NCBI GenBank assembly: GCA_014237855.1
Contig: JABACD010000003.1
Location: 1 to 64,000, forward strand
DNA length: 64,000 nucleotides
DNA from: Planctomycetota bacterium
Lineage (GTDB): Bacteria > Planctomycetota > UBA1135 > GCA-002686595
Direction: 5' to 3'
Shown here piece by piece: positions 54,082 through 63,090 of the stretch (position 1 is its first letter; every line of letters begins with the position of its first letter). Both the position numbers and the translations under genes were made by a program. The notes below the pieces were generated by a model. The model saw only the letters and a list, made by a program, of their open reading frames with translations, had not been told where the DNA came from and did no database searches.

Positions 54082-54504
54082 ATGCGAGACCTTCGAAGAC
54101 TGATTCGCAAGCTGGCTATCCGCGACGGACGCTATGGGCCCGACGCGTTTGAGTTCCTCTTCGAGTCACTGGAGCCGGCCGTTCAACTGGCCGGACACGG
54201 CGACTCCCAGGGGACTGATAGACACATCACCGGCCAGCAACTCCTGCTGGGGCTTCGCGAGGAGGCGCGGCGACTCTTCGGACCGCTCGGTGCTCACGTC
54301 TGGCGAACCTGGGGAGTGAACGACACCATGGACTGGGGGAATATCGTCTTCCTGCTCGTCGGAGAGGGCCTCTTGAATCGACGAGATAGCGACACCATCG
54401 ACGACTTCCGCGAGGGCTTCGACTTCGACGAGTTCTTCGTCAACAGCTACCAGATCCGATTGCCGGCAGAGATAGGCCCTGCTTCTCTGGGCGGAACTGC
54501 TTGA
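54082..54504 (+). CDS. Planctomycetes/Verrucomicrobia conserved protein (TIGR04138-like)
   Basis: A 140-aa protein with the features DGRYGPDAFEFLFESLEPA, HITGQQLLLGLREEARRLFGPL, VWRTWGVNDTMDWGNIVFLLV and FREGFDFDEFFV. I recognise this as the small conserved family described only from Planctomycetes and Verrucomicrobia (TIGR04138). Function is unknown. It lacks membrane segments and signal peptide, so it is cytoplasmic. It begins 34 bp after the delta' stop. Confidence 0.78.
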   Translation: MRDLRRLIRKLAIRDGRYGPDAFEFLFESLEPAVQLAGHGDSQGTDRHITGQQLLLGLREEARRLFGPLGAHVWRTWGVNDTMDWGNIVFLLVGEGLLNRRDSDTIDDFREGFDFDEFFVNSYQIRLPAEIGPASLGGTA

Positions 54505-54544
54505 TTCGAGTGGAAGGGGCCAAGCCATAGCCTTGACTTCAACC

Positions 54545-55681
54545 ATGACGGCTACTCGGCGGAACTGGCTGCTCGGAGCCCTTGGAGTTCTGCTGCTCAT
54601 CTTTGCGTGGCACATCCGCGCGGTTCTGAACCCGCTCATCGCTGCCTACTTCCTGGCCTACGTCCTGCACCCGCTGGTGCTTCGGTTGCAGGCACGCGGT
54701 TGGTCGCGCCTCAGATCAGTCAACACGATCTTCGTCACCGCAGGCGGACTGGCGGTCGTGCTTGCCGTTGGCCTGGGTATCCAGGCCTTGCAATACAGCC
54801 GGGAGATCGCGAGTGAGGACTGGCGTGACCGTCAGGTGGCAAAGGTCGACCACTTCCTCGAGGAGCACCAGGACAGTGTGAGGTGGGGTCTTGGAGTGGC
54901 AGACATCTCCTTGGACGAGAAGATACCCAGCGCAGAGGGGGTCTTTGCGGAGCTGCACGAGGAGTACCTCGAGCGACGAGCGGAGCTGACGGCTGGTCAG
55001 GACAAGAGGTTCGCTCCGCTGGGCATCCCAGTGCGGGCGATCTTCGGCTCCGTCCTGGAGCTGATCTCCTTCTTGATCCTGCTTCCGATCTACACCTACT
55101 TCTTGCTCTTCGAGCTGGAGCGCATCCACCTCTTCATCGCTCGATACATTCCCAAGCGTGAGCGCCGACGCATCTCCAGGGTCGGCGGCAAGGTCGGAGA
55201 GGTGATCTCGGCCTTCTTCCGTGGACGCCTGACCGTCTGCTTCCTCAAGGGCTCCGTGATCACTGCTGGATTGGCTGCGCTGGGAGTCAAGTACGCCTTG
55301 CTGCTGGGCATGGGGGCCGGCTTCATGGCGCTGGTGCCCTTCGCTGGCCCGGTGCTGGCATTCCTGATGGGATTCCTTCTGGCGCTCCAGCAGCCCGCAG
55401 CTGTTGGTCAGGAGGAGATGACCCTCTTCGGCGCGCTCTGGCGCACGGGCCTGGTCTACGGCCTGGCTGAATTGCTTGAGGGCTACTACCTCACTCCGAA
55501 GATCCTCGGAGGGAGCCTGGGCCTTCACCCCGTCGTCGTGCTGGTCTCTATCTTCGCCGGTGCTGCCGCATTCGGCATGTTCGGCGCCTTGCTCGCGTTA
55601 CCGGTGACCTCGGCGCTGGTGATTCTATTTCGGGAGTTCGTCCTGCCACCCCTGGCCAGGTTTGCGGACGAGGATGGCTGA
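54545..55681 (+). CDS. AI-2E family transporter (PF01594-type membrane protein)
   Basis: A 378-aa membrane protein. Two helices lie at the N-terminus (LLGALGVLLLIFAW and LIAAYFLAYVLHPLVLRL), followed by a large soluble segment and then five or six helices. The conserved segment GMGAGFMALVPFAGPVLAF and the terminal GGSLGLHPVVVLVSIFAGA are typical of the family. Members export small molecules or act as sodium/proton antiporters; few have been tested. ATG 54545 is chosen over TTG 54533. Confidence 0.88.
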   Translation: MTATRRNWLLGALGVLLLIFAWHIRAVLNPLIAAYFLAYVLHPLVLRLQARGWSRLRSVNTIFVTAGGLAVVLAVGLGIQALQYSREIASEDWRDRQVAKVDHFLEEHQDSVRWGLGVADISLDEKIPSAEGVFAELHEEYLERRAELTAGQDKRFAPLGIPVRAIFGSVLELISFLILLPIYTYFLLFELERIHLFIARYIPKRERRRISRVGGKVGEVISAFFRGRLTVCFLKGSVITAGLAALGVKYALLLGMGAGFMALVPFAGPVLAFLMGFLLALQQPAAVGQEEMTLFGALWRTGLVYGLAELLEGYYLTPKILGGSLGLHPVVVLVSIFAGAAAFGMFGALLALPVTSALVILFREFVLPPLARFADEDG

Positions 55682-55700
55682 GAGCGGCGCTCTTGGAGCT

Positions 55701-55744
55701 CAGGTGAGGTGGCTCACCCGAACCCCCTGAGCCACCCTCACCTG
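55701..55744. terminator. Bidirectional terminator between the AI-2E family and S41 protease genes
   Basis: The arms caggtgaggtggctca (55701-55716) and tgagccaccctcacctg (55728-55744) form a ~16-bp stem with one bulged C and an 11-base loop. It lies between convergent genes and covers the minus-strand stop codon at 55738-55740. Confidence 0.65.
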
Positions 55745-58302
55745 TCCATACGCGAGAGAATCTCCTGGAGCTTGTCGAGTTGCTGCTCGGAGAGAGCTCC
55801 CGAATCACGCTTGGCCTCCGCGATCAGGGCCAGCGCCAGGGTCAGATCTTCACTCGAGTCCACACCGGCGTCGCTCTCGTTCGAGACCAGGTCCCGTCCT
55901 GTCAGGTCCTCATCGACAGAGAAGGTCTCTCGAAATTCCGGGATGTCCTCACTCTTGAGATTCATCTCACCGAGCACCACCTCAATGGCCTTCTGCAGCT
56001 GTAGATCCTCCTCGAAGTCCCCGCGGGGAAAGGCGGAGCCGCGCTCGTCCTGAGCCCTTCGGCGCAGCTCCCTGCGGATCATGTAGCGGACATCTTCCCG
56101 GGAGAGCGGGGTGTCGAGGCTACCGTAGAACTCCTCGAATCCAGGGTAGCGGCTGGGGTCCTTGCCGTCGGTGTAGGCGAGCTGGACGTAGAGCTCCTTG
56201 TTGCCATCCCAGCTGTCCTCGACCCACTGCCGGATCACCCGGTCGTCCTGCAGGTCATACATGGCCTCGAGTCGCCAGGCATCGTAGCGCTTGGGCTGAA
56301 CCAGGAACTCGGGGGCCACGCCGCCGAGGGAGGTGATGTTGCCCTCTTCATCGAGCTCACGATGGATGGAGCGACTGGAGGGCAGGAGGTAGCGGGCGAT
56401 GGTCAGCTTGGCGCGTGAGGCATAGTCGAACTCGCCATTGCCGTTCCAGTCCACGGTCAGCTCCTCCCAGTTGTCGTGGTTGCCGTTGCGGTTCTCGTCG
56501 GTGTACTCGTCGTCGCGTCCGAGGGAGATCAGGTTCTGCACGGAGCCCTTGCCGAAAGAGCGCTGCCCAACGACTGGGGCCCTTCCGTGGTCCTGCAAGG
56601 CACCCGAGACGATCTCGGAGGCGGATGCGCTGAATCGATTGATCAGGACAACCACGGGCATGTCCTCGGGGACCACGGGCTTCTTGCGTGTCTTGAGGAC
56701 CTCCGTGTCATCCATGCGGCTCTCGGTGGAGACGACTCGCTTACCCTTTTCAAGGAACAAGTTGGCCACCTGGCGTGCCTCGGAGAGCAAGCCGCCGGGA
56801 TTGCTGCGTAGGTCGAGGACGATCGACTTGGCTCCGCGCTCGAAGAGGGTCTGGAGAGCAGCACGGACCTCCTTCGAGGCCACGCCGCTGAACTGATCGA
56901 GTTGAACCAGCCCGATGTCTCCAGGTAGGAGGTCGAACTTGACCGTCGGAATGGTGATGAAACCTCTCCTGACGGTGACCACCATGTCCTCGGTGGGGCG
57001 ATCGATCAGCGCCGGGTCCATCCCCCGTCTCCAGATGTACAGGTCGACGTTCGTATCCGGCTTGCCCTTCAGACGCCGGATGATCTCTTCCTGGTCCTTG
57101 CTGATGCCATGGTCGTGGGTGGGCCAGTCGTCGATCTGGATGATCTTGTCGTCACTGCGGAGGTTTGCCCTGTAGGCAGGACCCGAGTAGATCGGTTGCG
57201 TGATCGTGAAGAGGTTGTCAGTGCGATCAACGGCCACGTAGGCCCCGATTCCTCCGTACTCACCCTGGAGATCTTGCTGGAAGCTACCGAAGGTGTCGGC
57301 ATTCATGAAGGAGGAGTGCTGGTCGAGACTTCGAAGCATTCCGTCAAGCGCAGCATCGATCAGCTCCTCACGGGAGACCACATCTCCCTCGATGTGGCGC
57401 GTGTTGATGAGGTCGATCATGGCTTCGATGGCCTCGAGGTCTTCGGGGGTCTCGCCCCGGTCGAGCACCTCCGCCAGGCGCGAGCGTTGAGCGCGAAGGC
57501 GCGACTCGAAGTAACTCTTGAGCTCCTCGTTCTTCAGGAAGGCCTGGGCGAGCTGTCCCTGCGGTCCGGGCTGCATCGACAGCCGCTCAAGCTCGGGGCG
57601 AGCCGTCTCGAGGTCACCGATCTCCGCCAGGGCGAGTGCGCCTGCACCACGCAGTTCTGGCGATGAGGACTCGAGGAAGCTGCGCATCACCTTGCGTGCG
57701 TCGCGCTGCACCGATCCGCCGCCTTGCCGATGGGCGGAGGTGGCGAAGGCCAATCGTGTTCGGGGTTCGTTCTCCAGGTTCTGGGCGCCTTCGAGCATCT
57801 CCTCGATCAGCTCCCTGAGATCATCGACATCGATCTGACTGAAGTTGCTGTCGCTGAGGAGACTGGCGGCGCTTCTGCGCACGTCTTGATCGGAGGACTC
57901 GAAGAGCGGTCGAAGTGACTGCGTCACCAGCGAGTAGTCCGGCGAGTCGCAGGCCAGCCGCACTGCTACCAGCAGCAGAACGGCGCGCTCGTTCATCTCG
58001 CTGGAATTCGAGAGGAGGCTATCGACGACGTCTCCGTCAGTGGAGTCCTCGCTCGTGTCGAGCAGGGCAACGATTGCCGAGGCCTCGGTCCAGATTTGTT
58101 CCACGTCGAGGCCAGCCGCGCTGGTTGCGCGCTCACGCAGCAGGCTTGCGACGTCCTGCTTCGAGGTCTCCCAGGATGTCCCGGAGGGGGAGCCCGGCTT
58201 GGCAGCGCTCGTCAGTCCTCCAGTGCTCGCCATGAGAGGCACGGAGGTCAGGGTCGCGGCGCAGAGAGAAAAGGCCAGGCTTCGGAGCTGGATCATTTGC
58301 AT
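55738..58302 (-). CDS. Large C-terminal processing protease (S41 family) with HEAT-like N-terminus
   Basis: An 854-aa protein. A signal peptide begins MQMIQLRSLAFSLCAATL. A ~300-residue helical, HEAT-like region follows. A PDZ domain (GIGAYVAVDRTDNLFTI ... GPAYRANLRSDDKIIQID) and the S41 core come next. The core has LRSNPGGLLSEA, the catalytic Ser in RFSASASEIVSGAL and Lys in SFGKGSVQ. Between that Lys and the conserved TIARYLLPSSRSI lies an insert, DDEYTDENRNGNHDNW and more, rich in Asp/Asn and resembling calcium loops. A ~180-residue C-terminal region follows. Tsp/CtpA-type proteases trim periplasmic proteins. Longer in-frame upstream sequence has no start support. Confidence 0.88.
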   Translation of the reverse strand: MQMIQLRSLAFSLCAATLTSVPLMASTGGLTSAAKPGSPSGTSWETSKQDVASLLRERATSAAGLDVEQIWTEASAIVALLDTSEDSTDGDVVDSLLSNSSEMNERAVLLLVAVRLACDSPDYSLVTQSLRPLFESSDQDVRRSAASLLSDSNFSQIDVDDLRELIEEMLEGAQNLENEPRTRLAFATSAHRQGGGSVQRDARKVMRSFLESSSPELRGAGALALAEIGDLETARPELERLSMQPGPQGQLAQAFLKNEELKSYFESRLRAQRSRLAEVLDRGETPEDLEAIEAMIDLINTRHIEGDVVSREELIDAALDGMLRSLDQHSSFMNADTFGSFQQDLQGEYGGIGAYVAVDRTDNLFTITQPIYSGPAYRANLRSDDKIIQIDDWPTHDHGISKDQEEIIRRLKGKPDTNVDLYIWRRGMDPALIDRPTEDMVVTVRRGFITIPTVKFDLLPGDIGLVQLDQFSGVASKEVRAALQTLFERGAKSIVLDLRSNPGGLLSEARQVANLFLEKGKRVVSTESRMDDTEVLKTRKKPVVPEDMPVVVLINRFSASASEIVSGALQDHGRAPVVGQRSFGKGSVQNLISLGRDDEYTDENRNGNHDNWEELTVDWNGNGEFDYASRAKLTIARYLLPSSRSIHRELDEEGNITSLGGVAPEFLVQPKRYDAWRLEAMYDLQDDRVIRQWVEDSWDGNKELYVQLAYTDGKDPSRYPGFEEFYGSLDTPLSREDVRYMIRRELRRRAQDERGSAFPRGDFEEDLQLQKAIEVVLGEMNLKSEDIPEFRETFSVDEDLTGRDLVSNESDAGVDSSEDLTLALALIAEAKRDSGALSEQQLDKLQEILSRMDR

Positions 58303-58526
58303 GTGTGTGGGTCTGCGAGAATTGCTTTGAGGAGCCAATCTACGTTTCGGGCTTCTATCCGCCTGTTCGTGAACAGAAAAACGCGACTGGTTTCCGTATT
58401 CCCCTTCGGCCGGAGGAGCTTGAGGCGCACGGCTGTTCACCAATATGGGTCATGGGGGCGGTGTCCACCAGAGTTCAGGAGCTTCCGCGGCGCCCGGTGA
58501 GGCGATCGGTTAGCATCAGAACCGTG

Positions 58527-59063
58527 ATGAATACCCCCGGAGAGCCCCAGAGTGGTGACAAGAAGACCCCTGACTCCCGCGAGGCGGGCTTGAGTCATGT
58601 TTCTGTAGGAGCGGCCGGAGTGGAGTCCTGCATGGTCGACGTCGGGGCCAAGGTCAGCTCCGAACGGGAGGCCCTTGCGGAGGTCTGGGTCGTCTTCCCA
58701 GCCGGGCTGCTGTCGGAGGTTCTGGAGCACGGGGGGCCGAAGGGTCCGATCCTCGAGGTGTCTCGAGTTGCCGGTATCCTGGCTGCGAAGCGCACTGGAG
58801 AGCTGATTCCCATGTGTCACCCCCTGGCTCTGGACGTGGTGGAGGTCGCCTTCGAGCACCCTGATCCCGATCGGCTGAGGATCACCTGTCGGGCTGCTTG
58901 CCGTGGCCGGACCGGTGTGGAGATGGAGGCACTGACCGGGGCCAGCATGGCTGCGCTCTGCGTCTACGACATGACCAAGGCCCTCTCGAAGGAGATCGTC
59001 ATCGACGGATTGCATCTTTTGTCCAAGAAGGGCGGAAAATCAGGAGTTTGGGAGGCTTCTTAG
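58527..59063 (+). CDS. moaC: Cyclic pyranopterin monophosphate synthase MoaC
   Basis: A 178-aa enzyme of molybdenum cofactor synthesis, step 1, after MoaA. MVDVGAK, AAKRTGELIPMCHPLAL, GVEMEALTGASMAALCVYDM with the active-site Asp, and the C-terminal KKGGKSG with catalytic Lys are all present. ATG 58527 is chosen; the open frame upstream has no family sequence. No other moa gene is in the window. It is divergent from the S41 protease. Confidence 0.93.
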   Translation: MNTPGEPQSGDKKTPDSREAGLSHVSVGAAGVESCMVDVGAKVSSEREALAEVWVVFPAGLLSEVLEHGGPKGPILEVSRVAGILAAKRTGELIPMCHPLALDVVEVAFEHPDPDRLRITCRAACRGRTGVEMEALTGASMAALCVYDMTKALSKEIVIDGLHLLSKKGGKSGVWEAS

Positions 59064-59225
59064 GCCTTTTTTGATCGATTTCGGGCCGATTTGCTTCGAG
59101 CACACCTCCATGGGGGGCCTATGCTGTGCCGCTCAAGGAGCCTCCAGGTCCTGGAACCGAGTGGTCCGGGACGAAGCGGGAGGCGACACGACCCCCTAGC
59201 GGGCGCCCAGGCGCCGAATCTCGGC

Positions 59226-59711
59226 ATGTTCGACCCCAAACTGATCCGTCGACTCGCCCGCATCATGAGCGGCGAGGGCCTCACAGAGCTCGAAATCGAT
59301 GACAAGGAGTCCGGCCTAGAGCTGAAGCTCAAGCGCGGAGATGAGGCCCAGGCCCAGGTCTCGGCCCCCGTCCTCCAGGTCATGCCAGGGGGCGTTCCTG
59401 CGGCTGCTCCCGTTGCGATTCCCCCTGCTGGAGGAGTGGTCCCGGCCGAGCCCGGGGGGCTCCCTCCGGGAACGACCACCCTGGACAGCCCGATGGTGGG
59501 AACCTTCTATCGATCACCTTCGCCGGACACAGACCCGTTCATCGAGGTCGGTGCCCGATTCGATGACGAGAAGGTGGTCTGCATCGTGGAGGCCATGAAG
59601 GTGATGAATGAGATCAAGGCCGAGATGCGTGGTGAGATTGTCGAGATCCTCGTGTCGGACGGAGAGCCTGTCGAGTTCGGCCAGCCTCTGTTCCTGGTCA
59701 AGCAGGGCTGA
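59226..59711 (+). CDS. accB: Acetyl-CoA carboxylase biotin carboxyl carrier protein
   Basis: A 161-aa protein. The N-terminal helix ([22 protein letters not shown]) leads into a Pro/Ala-rich linker and a biotinyl domain with [10 protein letters not shown]; Lys125 is the biotin-bearing residue. The thumb segment [22 protein letters not shown] marks AccB rather than other biotinyl domains. The stop overlaps the accC ATG (TGATG). Confidence 0.95.
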   Translation: MFDPKLIRRLARIMSGEGLTELEIDDKESGLELKLKRGDEAQAQVSAPVLQVMPGGVPAAAPVAIPPAGGVVPAEPGGLPPGTTTLDSPMVGTFYRSPSPDTDPFIEVGARFDDEKVVCIVEAMKVMNEIKAEMRGEIVEILVSDGEPVEFGQPLFLVKQG

Positions 59712-61078
59712 TGTTTCGGCGCATTCTGATCGCCAATCGCGGCGAGATCGCCCAGAGGATCATCCGTGCCTGCAAGGAACTCGAGATCGAGACCGTGGCG
59801 GTCTACTCGGCGGCTGATGCGGATGCTCTCTACCTCTCCCAGGCTGACGAGACTATTTGCATCGGCCCTGGGCCGAGTGCTCAATCCTATCTCAACATTC
59901 CCGCAATCATCTCCGCGGGTGAGGTTGCAGACGTCGAGGCGATTCACCCGGGATATGGATTCCTGGCAGAGAATGCCCACTTCGCCGAGGTTTGCCGGGA
60001 GTGCAAGATTCACTTCATCGGTCCCGACCCCGAGACGATCTCTGCTCTTGGTCAGAAGGACAATGCCAAGAAGATGGCTCGGGAGGCAGACGTGCCCGTT
60101 GTCCCCGGGTCCGAAGGGTCGGTCGATGACGAAGCCCAGGCTCTCACCATTGCTGGTGAGTTTGGCTATCCCGTGATCGTCAAGGCTGCTGCCGGTGGTG
60201 GTGGTCGGGGCATGCGCGTTGCGCGAAACGAGGCCAGCCTGATCAACGGCTTTCATGCAGCGCGAGCAGAAGCCCAAAATGCATTTGGTGACTCGACTGT
60301 CTACATCGAGAAGTTCGTCGAGAACCCCCGCCACGTCGAGGTTCAGATCCTTGGTGACATGCATGGCAATGCGGTGCATCTGGGGGAGCGCGACTGTTCG
60401 ATCCAACGTCGCCACCAGAAGTTGATTGAGGAGTCCCCATCGCCCTCGATCAGCGAGGAGACACGCATTGCCATGGGCGAGGCAGCCGTCCGACTTGTGA
60501 AGCACTCCGGCTACCACAATGCCGGTACGGTGGAGTTCTTGATGGACAAGGATGACTCCTTCTACTTCATCGAGGTCAATGCTCGGATCCAGGTCGAGCA
60601 CACGGTCACCGAGCTGGTAACGGGTATCGATCTCATCCAGGAGCAGATTCGTCTGGCCAGCGGCGAGGAGCTGGGCTACAGCCAGGAAGACATCAAGTTC
60701 CAGGGGCATGCAATCGAGTGTCGGATCAATGCGGAGGATCCCAGCAGGGACTTTCAGCCGTCGCCAGGACTGGTCGAGGCCTTCGTGCCGCCTGGGGGAC
60801 CGGGGGTCCGTGTGGACAGCCATTGCTACAGTGGTTACCGGATTCCGCCGACCTACGACTCGATGATTGGCAAGCTCCTCGTTCACCGTTCCAGTCGCGA
60901 GCAGGCGATCCGAACCATGAATCGAGCTCTGGGAGAATTCGTGATTGTTGGCCCCAAGACCACCATCCCGATCCATCGGGCCGTGCTTGACCACTCGGAT
61001 TTTCAGTCTGGTGGCCATGACACGGGATTTATGGAGCGATACTTCGGGTCCGTCAGCGCTCTCGCCGGTTTGAGGTGA
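59711..61078 (+). CDS. accC: Acetyl-CoA carboxylase biotin carboxylase subunit
   Basis: A 455-aa ATP-grasp enzyme. [19 protein letters not shown] opens it, then [17 protein letters not shown], the Gly-rich loop [14 protein letters not shown], the catalytic [28 protein letters not shown], and [14 protein letters not shown]. Length is standard. It carboxylates biotin on AccB with bicarbonate and ATP, the first step of fatty acid synthesis. Confidence 0.97.
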   Translation: MFRRILIANRGEIAQRIIRACKELEIETVAVYSAADADALYLSQADETICIGPGPSAQSYLNIPAIISAGEVADVEAIHPGYGFLAENAHFAEVCRECKIHFIGPDPETISALGQKDNAKKMAREADVPVVPGSEGSVDDEAQALTIAGEFGYPVIVKAAAGGGGRGMRVARNEASLINGFHAARAEAQNAFGDSTVYIEKFVENPRHVEVQILGDMHGNAVHLGERDCSIQRRHQKLIEESPSPSISEETRIAMGEAAVRLVKHSGYHNAGTVEFLMDKDDSFYFIEVNARIQVEHTVTELVTGIDLIQEQIRLASGEELGYSQEDIKFQGHAIECRINAEDPSRDFQPSPGLVEAFVPPGGPGVRVDSHCYSGYRIPPTYDSMIGKLLVHRSSREQAIRTMNRALGEFVIVGPKTTIPIHRAVLDHSDFQSGGHDTGFMERYFGSVSALAGLR

Positions 61079-61081
61079 AAC

Positions 61082-62014
61082 TTGCGTCCTTCCTCCCTAG
61101 ACATCCGCTGTGCTGCCCTGCTGGTCTGCGTCCTGGCATCCTGTGCCGGGCGGAGCCGCTGGCCGGACTTCCGAACGCAGCAGTTTCCAGAGCCGATGGA
61201 GTCAACCGTGACTCCGTTGCCTCCGGGTGTGGAGGATGACTATCCGCCCGGCCCCGAGGAGGTGCTCGTGCGACGTCTCGCGGATCCTGTTCAGCTCAAG
61301 CCAGCCGGACAGCATGCAGCCTTTCCGCTGAGGTACTTCGACAAGCGCCGTCGGGCCAACTCCGGTGCCTGGATCTTCTCCGCCGCCGGGGGTCGTGCCG
61401 AGATCCTCTGGCCGTCGACTGGAACCACGGTGATGCTCTTCGACTCGTGCACCGGGATCGTGGGCTCACCAAGCCGTGGCGAGCCGAACTTCATGTTCCG
61501 CGAGGTCGAGCGAGCTGTGCTGCAACTGACCCAGGGAGATCAAGTGGAGCTCCTCGGTGGCGCCCTACTCACGGCAGAGTCTGGCCCCTGGGTGGTCGAG
61601 CGGAGGCGCTTCGGGATCATCCGAGTGATGAACCAGACCAAGCTCCCTGGGGAAATCGCCTACCGTAACGAGGTCTTCGTGCTGGGGCCCGGGGAGGCTG
61701 TGGACCTGCCCTTGCTCGAGTCCGGTGGAGCCCCGATTCCCGAGGTCCCCGGGACCAAGATCTACCCAGGGCCCGGCTTCGAGCTGAAGGTCTTCGGAGA
61801 GGTGACTGTCTCCGAGCTCGACGGTGGGCTGCAGGTCACGGGAGTTGGAGAGCACGAGATCGAAGGTTTGGGTATTCGTTTGCACCTCGATGAGGGAGAA
61901 TTAGCACAGCTCACTGGCTTCGCCGAGCGCTCCGGAGCGACCATCAAGCAACCTCCGGTAGACGAAGAGGACGAACCCGCACCCCCCAAGGTCCCCGAAT
62001 CCGACGGCGACTGA
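61082..62014 (+). CDS. Lipoprotein of unknown function
   Basis: A 310-aa protein from a TTG start 3 bp after accC. The signal peptide ends VLASC with Cys21 as lipid site. Mature sequence is beta-rich with two similar segments: [18 protein letters not shown] ... [18 protein letters not shown], and [22 protein letters not shown] ... . The alternating pattern recalls FecR/sugar-sensing beta domains, but no family can be named. The C-terminus is a charged Pro/Glu/Asp tail. Cotranscription with accBC is likely from spacing. Confidence 0.7.
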   Translation: MRPSSLDIRCAALLVCVLASCAGRSRWPDFRTQQFPEPMESTVTPLPPGVEDDYPPGPEEVLVRRLADPVQLKPAGQHAAFPLRYFDKRRRANSGAWIFSAAGGRAEILWPSTGTTVMLFDSCTGIVGSPSRGEPNFMFREVERAVLQLTQGDQVELLGGALLTAESGPWVVERRRFGIIRVMNQTKLPGEIAYRNEVFVLGPGEAVDLPLLESGGAPIPEVPGTKIYPGPGFELKVFGEVTVSELDGGLQVTGVGEHEIEGLGIRLHLDEGELAQLTGFAERSGATIKQPPVDEEDEPAPPKVPESDGD

Positions 62015-62064
62015 ACTCTCCCTCGCTGGACCCTGCTGGTCTCGCACGAACGCTTCGACCCCTC

Positions 62065-63033
62065 ATGGCAAAACCCCGCGTACTGATCACCGGCGGCGCA
62101 GGATTCCTCGGTAGTCATCTCTGTGAGCGCTGGCTCGCTGAGGGCTACGAGGTCATCTGCATGGACAACCTCATCACGGGGGCAGTTGCCAACGTGGAGC
62201 ACCTGTTCAGCAACCGAGACTTTCACTTCGAGGATCGAGACGTCACCGAGTACATCCACGTGGTGGGAGCGCTTGAGGGAGTCCTGCACTTTGCCTCGCC
62301 GGCGAGCCCGATCGACTATCTGGAGCTCCCGATCCAAACCCTGAAGGTCGGGTCCCTTGGGACACACAAGGCATTGGGGTTGGCTCACGCCAAGAAGTCC
62401 AGGTTCCTTCTCGCGTCCACCTCGGAGTGCTACGGCGACCCGCTCGTTCATCCCCAGTCGGAGGACTACTGGGGGAACGTGAATCCCGTCGGCCCTCGCG
62501 GTGTCTACGACGAAGCCAAGCGCTTTGCAGAGGCGATCACGATGGCCTACCAGCGCTTCCATGGCGTGGACACGAGGATCGTGCGAATCTTCAACACCTA
62601 TGGGCCCCGTATGCGGCTGAATGATGGGCGGGTCCTGCCAGCCTTCATGCCTCAGGCGCTCAAGGGCGAAGCGCTGACGGTCTTCGGGGATGGATCGCAG
62701 ACACGTTCATTCTGCTACGTGGATGATCTGGTCGAGGGCATCTGGCGCCTCTACAACTCGAAGGAGTTGCTGCCGACCAACATCGGCAATCCAAACGAGA
62801 TGACGATCCTCGAGTTCGCCAAGGCAGTCATCGAGATCACCGGCTCCAGGTCCAAGCTGGAATTCAAGACCCTTCCCGAAGACGACCCCAAGGTGCGGCA
62901 GCCAGACATTTCAAAGGCCACGCGTGTGCTTGATGGCTGGGAGCCGAAGGTGCCGCTGCACGATGGGCTTACCAAGGCGCTGGCGTCCTTCCGTGAACGC
63001 CTCCTGGCGTTGGGCGAGATCAGTGCCCACTGA
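62065..63033 (+). CDS. UDP-glucuronate decarboxylase-like NAD-dependent sugar epimerase
   Basis: A 322-aa extended SDR enzyme. NAD site [16 protein letters not shown], then [23 protein letters not shown] with the catalytic Ser/Thr, and [15 protein letters not shown] with Tyr-x-x-x-Lys. The GPR-x-x-YDE-x-KR form is diagnostic of UDP-xylose synthases/UDP-glucuronate decarboxylases. FNTYGPRM and [16 protein letters not shown] also match. It would supply UDP-xylose, or a related pentose, for surface glycans. It lies far from the glycan cluster at 0-19 kb but could feed it. Confidence 0.9.
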   Translation: MAKPRVLITGGAGFLGSHLCERWLAEGYEVICMDNLITGAVANVEHLFSNRDFHFEDRDVTEYIHVVGALEGVLHFASPASPIDYLELPIQTLKVGSLGTHKALGLAHAKKSRFLLASTSECYGDPLVHPQSEDYWGNVNPVGPRGVYDEAKRFAEAITMAYQRFHGVDTRIVRIFNTYGPRMRLNDGRVLPAFMPQALKGEALTVFGDGSQTRSFCYVDDLVEGIWRLYNSKELLPTNIGNPNEMTILEFAKAVIEITGSRSKLEFKTLPEDDPKVRQPDISKATRVLDGWEPKVPLHDGLTKALASFRERLLALGEISAH

Positions 63034-63090
63034 CCTGGGATCTAGGAGGCAGCTCTCAGCGCTGTAGCGGACGAACCGGAGGAACGGATC

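Noticed and set aside
59507..61018. A 503-codon open frame on the minus strand opposite accC
   Set aside because: It lies antisense to a certain gene with full family motifs; long antisense frames are expected from the codon bias of GC-rich genes.
63034..63090. glmS ribozyme upstream of glmS
   Set aside because: The gap is only 57 bp and lacks the ribozyme core; this RNA is typical of Firmicutes and relatives.
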